Origin: Herbiconiux oxytropis
GTDB lineage: Bacteria; Actinomycetota; Actinomycetes; Actinomycetales; Microbacteriaceae
Length of the DNA stretch: 46,356 bases
Direction: 5' to 3'
Assembly: GCF_024979315.1 (NCBI RefSeq)
Contig: NZ_JANLCK010000018.1
Location: 1 to 46,356, forward strand
Shown here: positions 42,903 to 46,356 of the stretch, one piece after another
How the letters are laid out: the number at the start of each line of letters is the position of its first letter
Position numbering within the stretch: the stretch's first letter is position 1
Made by a program: the position numbers and the translations under genes
The notes under the pieces: generated by a model
What the model saw: the letters and a program-made list of their open reading frames with translations, nothing else
What the model was told of the DNA's origin: nothing
The model's database searches: none

Positions 42903-43532
42903 CTACTTGAGCACGTAGATCACGAGGAACAGTCCGATCCAGACCACGTCGACGAAGTGCCAGTAGTACGACACCACGATGATCGAGGTCGCCTCTTTGT
43001 GACCGAAGTTCTTGACCGCGAACACCCGCCCGAGCATGAGCAGCATCGCGATGAGACCGCCGGTCACGTGGAGCGCGTGGAATCCGGTCGTGAGGTAGAA
43101 GGCCGAGCCGTACGCGTCGCCGTCGAACGTGATGCCCTCGGAGACGAGCGTCGCGTACTCGAGCACCTGGCCGCTGACGAAGATGGCGCCGAAGGCGTAC
43201 GTGAGGAAGAGCCACTCGGTGACACCCCAGTCCTTCGGCTTCCAGCTCGTTCGCTTCGCCTGGCCGCGCTCGGCGGCGAAGACGGCGAACTGGCACCAGA
43301 AGGAGGAGATGACGAGGATGATCGTGTTCACCAGCGCGAACGGCACGTTGAGGATCGACGCCTGCTCGGCCCACGCGCCCGGGTTGGTGCTGCGGAGGGT
43401 GAAGTAGATGGCGAAGAGGCCCGCGAAGAACATGACCTCGCTGCCGAGCCACACGATGGTTCCCACCGCCACGATGTTGGGGCGCTGGACCATGGGGGCA
43501 CTCTGAGATTGGGTCAATGAGCTGCTCGTCAC
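42903..43532 (-). CDS. ctaE: Cytochrome c oxidase subunit III
   Basis: The 209-aa subunit has five hydrophobic helices. Family signatures are [20 protein letters not shown] near the N-terminus and HALHVTGG and [14 protein letters not shown] toward the end. It starts at GTG 43532. It lies first in the ctaE-qcrCAB operon, apart from the other oxidase genes, as is normal in actinobacteria. The predicted message is leaderless. Confidence 0.96.
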   Translation of the reverse strand: MTSSSLTQSQSAPMVQRPNIVAVGTIVWLGSEVMFFAGLFAIYFTLRSTNPGAWAEQASILNVPFALVNTIILVISSFWCQFAVFAAERGQAKRTSWKPKDWGVTEWLFLTYAFGAIFVSGQVLEYATLVSEGITFDGDAYGSAFYLTTGFHALHVTGGLIAMLLMLGRVFAVKNFGHKEATSIIVVSYYWHFVDVVWIGLFLVIYVLK

Positions 43533-43538
43533 AAGACC

Positions 43539-43544
43539 ATTATG
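43539..43544 (-). promoter_or_regulatory. -10 box of ctaE operon (leaderless)
   Basis: CATAAT on the minus strand lies six bases before the ctaE GTG, so the transcript would begin at the start codon. No ribosome-binding site is present. Confidence 0.55.
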
Positions 43545-43622
43545 TCCGATTTCCCAGCTTGGTTTTGCACAGCGGCGCCCTTGCGTGGCGGTACCGGCGT
43601 GTCCCGCGTGAGGAGCGACCCA

Positions 43623-43628
43623 TAGGAT
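43623..43628 (+). promoter_or_regulatory. -10 box of trpD (leaderless)
   Basis: TAGGAT ends seven bases before the trpD ATG, so transcription should begin at or next to the start codon. Confidence 0.5.
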
Positions 43629-43635
43629 CGTTCGT

Positions 43636-44688
43636 ATGGCTGAAACACATTCCTGGCCCGACATGATCGCGCACCTGCTGACCGGATCCGATCTCTCGAT
43701 CTCCGAGGCGAGCTGGGCGATGAACAAGGTCATGCTGGGCGAGGTGACGGAAGCCCAGCTGGCGGGATTCCTCGTCGCGCTCCGGGCCAAGGGGGAGACG
43801 GTCGATGAGATCGTCGGGTTCCGTGATGCCATCCTCGACCACGCGCTGCCCATCCGGGTCGACCCGTTCGTGCTCGACATCGTGGGCACGGGAGGCGACC
43901 GGTTCGGCACCGTGAACGTGTCGACCATGGCCTCGATCGTGGCCGCCGCGAGCGGGGTGCCGGTGCTCAAGCACGGCAACAAGGCGGCGAGCTCGCTGTC
44001 GGGATCCTCCGACGTGATGCGCTCGCTCGGCATCGACATCGACATCGAGCCCGAGCGCGTGGCGGAGGTGCTGCTGGAGACCGGGATCTCGTTCGCCTTC
44101 GCCGCGAAGTTCCACCCGGGCTTCAAGAATGCGGCCGCCGTGCGCGGTGAGCTCGGTGTGCCGACGGTGTTCAACTTCCTCGGCCCGCTCTGCAACCCGG
44201 CCCGCGCCGAGGCGTCGGCCGTGGGCGTCGCGCACCTCGACCGGGTGCCCCTGATCGTGGGCGTGTTCCAGACCCGAGGGGCGACCGCCTTGGTGTTCCG
44301 CGGCGACGACGGACTCGACGAGCTCACGACGACCGGCCACAGCCACATCTGGGAGGTCTCCCGCGGCTCCGTCAAGGAGCACGACCTCGATCCCCGAGAC
44401 CTCGGCATCGCCCGTGCCGACATCGAGCAGCTGAAGGGCGGCGACGCGGCCTACAACGCCGACGTCGTGCGCCGGGTCGTGTCGGGGGAGCAGGGCCCCG
44501 TGCGTGACATGGTGCTGCTGAACGCCGCGGCCGGCCTCGTGGCCTTCGAGCTCGCATCCGACCCCACCGAGGTCGACCGCACGATCGTCGACCGCCTCCG
44601 CGAGAAGATGACGATCGCGGCGGAGGCCATCGACTCGGGTGCGGCGGCGCGGAAGCTCGAGGACTGGATCGCGGCTAGCAACCGCTGA
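43636..44688 (+). CDS. trpD: Anthranilate phosphoribosyltransferase
   Basis: The 350-aa enzyme transfers the phosphoribosyl group of PRPP to anthranilate, the second step of tryptophan synthesis. The PRPP site is GTGGD (84-88), followed by [16 protein letters not shown] (112-120) is the second conserved loop. The rest shows [16 protein letters not shown] and the C-terminal alpha/beta domain. It is divergent from ctaE, an arrangement common in actinobacteria, and no other trp gene is nearby. Confidence 0.97.
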   Translation: MAETHSWPDMIAHLLTGSDLSISEASWAMNKVMLGEVTEAQLAGFLVALRAKGETVDEIVGFRDAILDHALPIRVDPFVLDIVGTGGDRFGTVNVSTMASIVAAASGVPVLKHGNKAASSLSGSSDVMRSLGIDIDIEPERVAEVLLETGISFAFAAKFHPGFKNAAAVRGELGVPTVFNFLGPLCNPARAEASAVGVAHLDRVPLIVGVFQTRGATALVFRGDDGLDELTTTGHSHIWEVSRGSVKEHDLDPRDLGIARADIEQLKGGDAAYNADVVRRVVSGEQGPVRDMVLLNAAAGLVAFELASDPTEVDRTIVDRLREKMTIAAEAIDSGAAARKLEDWIAASNR

Positions 44689-46203
44689 TCACTTCACATC
44701 TTCGTCGACCCAGTCGAGGGTCTTCGTGACGGCCTTCTTCCAGTTGCGGTAGAGGCGGTCGCGTTCGGCGGAGTCGAGGGCGGGCTCCCAGCGGGAGTCC
44801 TCCTGCCAGTTGGCGCGGAGCTCGTCGAGGTCGGCCCAGTAGCCCACGGCGAGACCCGCCGCGTAGGCCGCACCGAGGGCGGTCGTCTCGGCCACGACGG
44901 GGCGCACGACGGGGACGTCGAGGATGTCGGCCTGGAACTGCATGAGCAGGTTGTTGGCGATCATGCCTCCGTCGACCTTGAGCTCGGTCAGCGGCACCCC
45001 GGAGTCGGCGTTGACCGCGTCGAGCACCTCCTTGGTCTGGAAGGCCGTCGCCTCGAGCGCCGCACGGGCGATGTGGCCCTTGTTCACGTAGCGGGTGAGG
45101 CCCACGAGCGCACCACGCGCATCCGATCGCCAGTAGGGAGCGAAGAGACCGGAGAAGGCCGGCACGAAGTAGGCGCCGCCGTTGTCGTCGACGGTCTTGG
45201 CGAGCTCCTCGATCTCGGGTGCGGAGGAGATGATGCCGAGGTTGTCGCGCAGCCACTGCACGAGCGATCCGGTGACCGCGATCGAACCCTCGAGCGCGTA
45301 GCGCGGCGCGTCGTCGCCGAGCTTGTAGCCGAGCGTCGTGAGGAGGCCGTTCTGGGACTTCACGATCTCGGTGCCCGTGTTGAAGATGAGGAAGTTGCCG
45401 GTGCCGTAGGTGTTCTTGGCCTCACCCGCGTCGAAGGCGGCCTGGCCGAAAGTCGCCGCCTGCTGGTCGCCGAGGATCCCCGCGACGGGGACCTCGCGCA
45501 GAAGAGACGACGTGTGCACGGTGCCGTAGACCTCGGAGGAGGACTTGATCTCGGGCAGCATCGACTTCGGCACACCGAAGACCTCGAGGATGTCGTCGCG
45601 CCACTGGAGCGTCTCGAGATCCATGAAGAGGGTGCGCGAGGCATTCGTGACGTCGGTGATGTGCACGCCGCCGTCGACGCCTCCGGTGAGGTTCCAGGTG
45701 ACCCAGCTGTCGGTCGTGCCGAAGAGCAGGTCGCCGGCCTCGGCCTTCTCGCGGGCACCCTCGACGTTCTCGAGGATCCAGACGATCTTCGTTCCGGAGA
45801 AATAGGTGGACAGGGGCAGACCCACGATGTCCTTGAACCGCTCGGCACCGCCGTCGGCCGAGAAGCGGTCGACGATCTCCTGCGTGCGGGTGTCCTGCCA
45901 GACGATGGCGTTGTAGACGGCTTCGCCGGTGTTCTTGTCCCAGACCACCGCGGTCTCGCGCTGATTGGTGATGCCGACGGCCTTCACGTTGTGCCGCGTG
46001 ATGTTGGCCTTCGAGAGAGCCTGGCCGATGACCTCGCGGGTGTTGTCCCAGATCTCCTTGGGATCGTGCTCGACCCAGCCGGCCTTGGGGAAGATCTGCT
46101 TGTGCTCGAGCTGACCCGTGGAGACGATCGAGCCGGAGTGATCGAAGACGATCGCCCTGGTGCTGGTCGTGCCCTGGTCGATCGCGATGATGTAGTCCGA
46201 CAT
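44689..46203 (-). CDS. glpK: Glycerol kinase
   Basis: The 504-aa FGGY-family kinase phosphorylates glycerol to glycerol 3-phosphate. The N-terminal phosphate loop is [13 protein letters not shown] (9-21). [15 protein letters not shown] lies at about 80-94. The C-terminal FGGY-type signature is in [19 protein letters not shown] (about 408-426). It starts at ATG 46203 with AAAGGAG upstream. It follows the glycerol facilitator gene on the same strand, so uptake and phosphorylation are paired. Its stop directly abuts the end of the convergent trpD. Confidence 0.98.
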   Translation of the reverse strand: MSDYIIAIDQGTTSTRAIVFDHSGSIVSTGQLEHKQIFPKAGWVEHDPKEIWDNTREVIGQALSKANITRHNVKAVGITNQRETAVVWDKNTGEAVYNAIVWQDTRTQEIVDRFSADGGAERFKDIVGLPLSTYFSGTKIVWILENVEGAREKAEAGDLLFGTTDSWVTWNLTGGVDGGVHITDVTNASRTLFMDLETLQWRDDILEVFGVPKSMLPEIKSSSEVYGTVHTSSLLREVPVAGILGDQQAATFGQAAFDAGEAKNTYGTGNFLIFNTGTEIVKSQNGLLTTLGYKLGDDAPRYALEGSIAVTGSLVQWLRDNLGIISSAPEIEELAKTVDDNGGAYFVPAFSGLFAPYWRSDARGALVGLTRYVNKGHIARAALEATAFQTKEVLDAVNADSGVPLTELKVDGGMIANNLLMQFQADILDVPVVRPVVAETTALGAAYAAGLAVGYWADLDELRANWQEDSRWEPALDSAERDRLYRNWKKAVTKTLDWVDEDVK

Positions 46204-46240
46204 GACAAACTCCTTTGTTCACAAGTGGCCGGGACAGGAA

Positions 46241-46274
46241 GAGGGCCGGTCCACATCGTCGTGGACCGGCCCTC
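46241..46274 (-). terminator. Hairpin between glpF and glpK
   Basis: Perfect 14-base arms, GAGGGCCGGTCCAC and its complement, with loop ATCGTC, lie six bases beyond the facilitator stop. The U run is weak. It may end part of the facilitator transcripts, set different levels of the two proteins, or protect the upstream message. Confidence 0.6.
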
Positions 46275-46280
46275 GTGGTG

Positions 46281-46356
46281 CTAGGTGAGGATGGGCAGGA
46301 GCGGGATGGCGGCGAGGCCCGCGAGGACACCACCGATGATGGGGCCGACGACCGGC
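46281..46356 (-). CDS. glpF: Glycerol facilitator (aquaporin family), C-terminal end only
   Basis: Only the last 24 codons are in the window, reading PVVGPIIGGVLAGLAAIPLL and then PILT. The VVGPIIGG segment is the usual ending of the last helix of MIP channels. Its place just upstream of glpK supports a glycerol uptake channel. Confidence 0.75.
   Translation of the reverse strand, partial: PVVGPIIGGVLAGLAAIPLLPILT

Overview
The window is very GC-rich DNA from an actinobacterium, most likely a member of the Microbacteriaceae. This rests on several things seen together: an S-(hydroxymethyl)mycothiol dehydrogenase, a split aa3/bc1 respiratory gene set (ctaCDF facing ctaE-qcrCAB), a DUF3043 membrane protein, an LAxTG-type sorting signal, two proteins with cell-wall-binding repeat 2, a HAIR (HspR) operator, and actinobacterial -10 boxes such as TAGACT and TAGGCT. 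The genus cannot be fixed from the sequence alone.

Layout. 1-6.6 kb: envelope and hypothetical genes (DUF2510 membrane protein, DUF3500 lipoprotein, secreted GDSL hydrolase with an LAATG anchor, a short helix-hairpin-helix protein) and a luciferase-like flavin oxidoreductase (LLM) gene. 6.5-13.7 kb: a foreign-looking island lodged in the 3' end of that LLM gene. It carries a tight operon for a DUF1254/DUF1214 protein, a SulP transporter, a shrunken GAP-family remnant, a formylglycine-generating enzyme and a signal-peptide-less arylsulfatase. A 14-bp direct repeat (20 bp with one mismatch) flanks it, and the displaced original LLM 3' end lies at its far side. 13.9-24 kb: a secreted cell-wall-binding-repeat protein, a gene that fuses mycothiol-dependent formaldehyde dehydrogenase to a metallo-beta-lactamase-fold hydrolase (coupled to an SRPBCC gene), a DHA2 drug exporter divergent from a TetR regulator, an SseB-like gene, an Hsp20 gene behind a HAIR operator, and a PPOX/PDR-reductase pair. 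24-33.9 kb: core genes dnaE, hisD, nrdR, pyrD, an M20 dipeptidase and erpA, with a MarR regulator and a DUF3043 gene on the other strand. A decayed IS481 transposase tail sits between dnaE and hisD.

33.9-43.5 kb: the respiratory locus. ctaC-ctaD-ctaF (+) faces ctaE-qcrC-qcrA-qcrB (-); together these encode the cytochrome bc1-aa3 chain. Between the two convergent operons lie a second cell-wall-binding-repeat gene and a scar made of a qcrB 3' fragment joined to a truncated, internally deleted ctaF copy. 43.6-46.4 kb: trpD, divergent from ctaE, then glpK and the last 24 codons of a glycerol-facilitator gene.

The most unusual items are the sulfatase island and its attachment-like repeats, the dehydrogenase-hydrolase fusion, the qcrB/ctaF junction scar, and several predicted leaderless promoters. 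No tRNA, rRNA or CRISPR array was seen.
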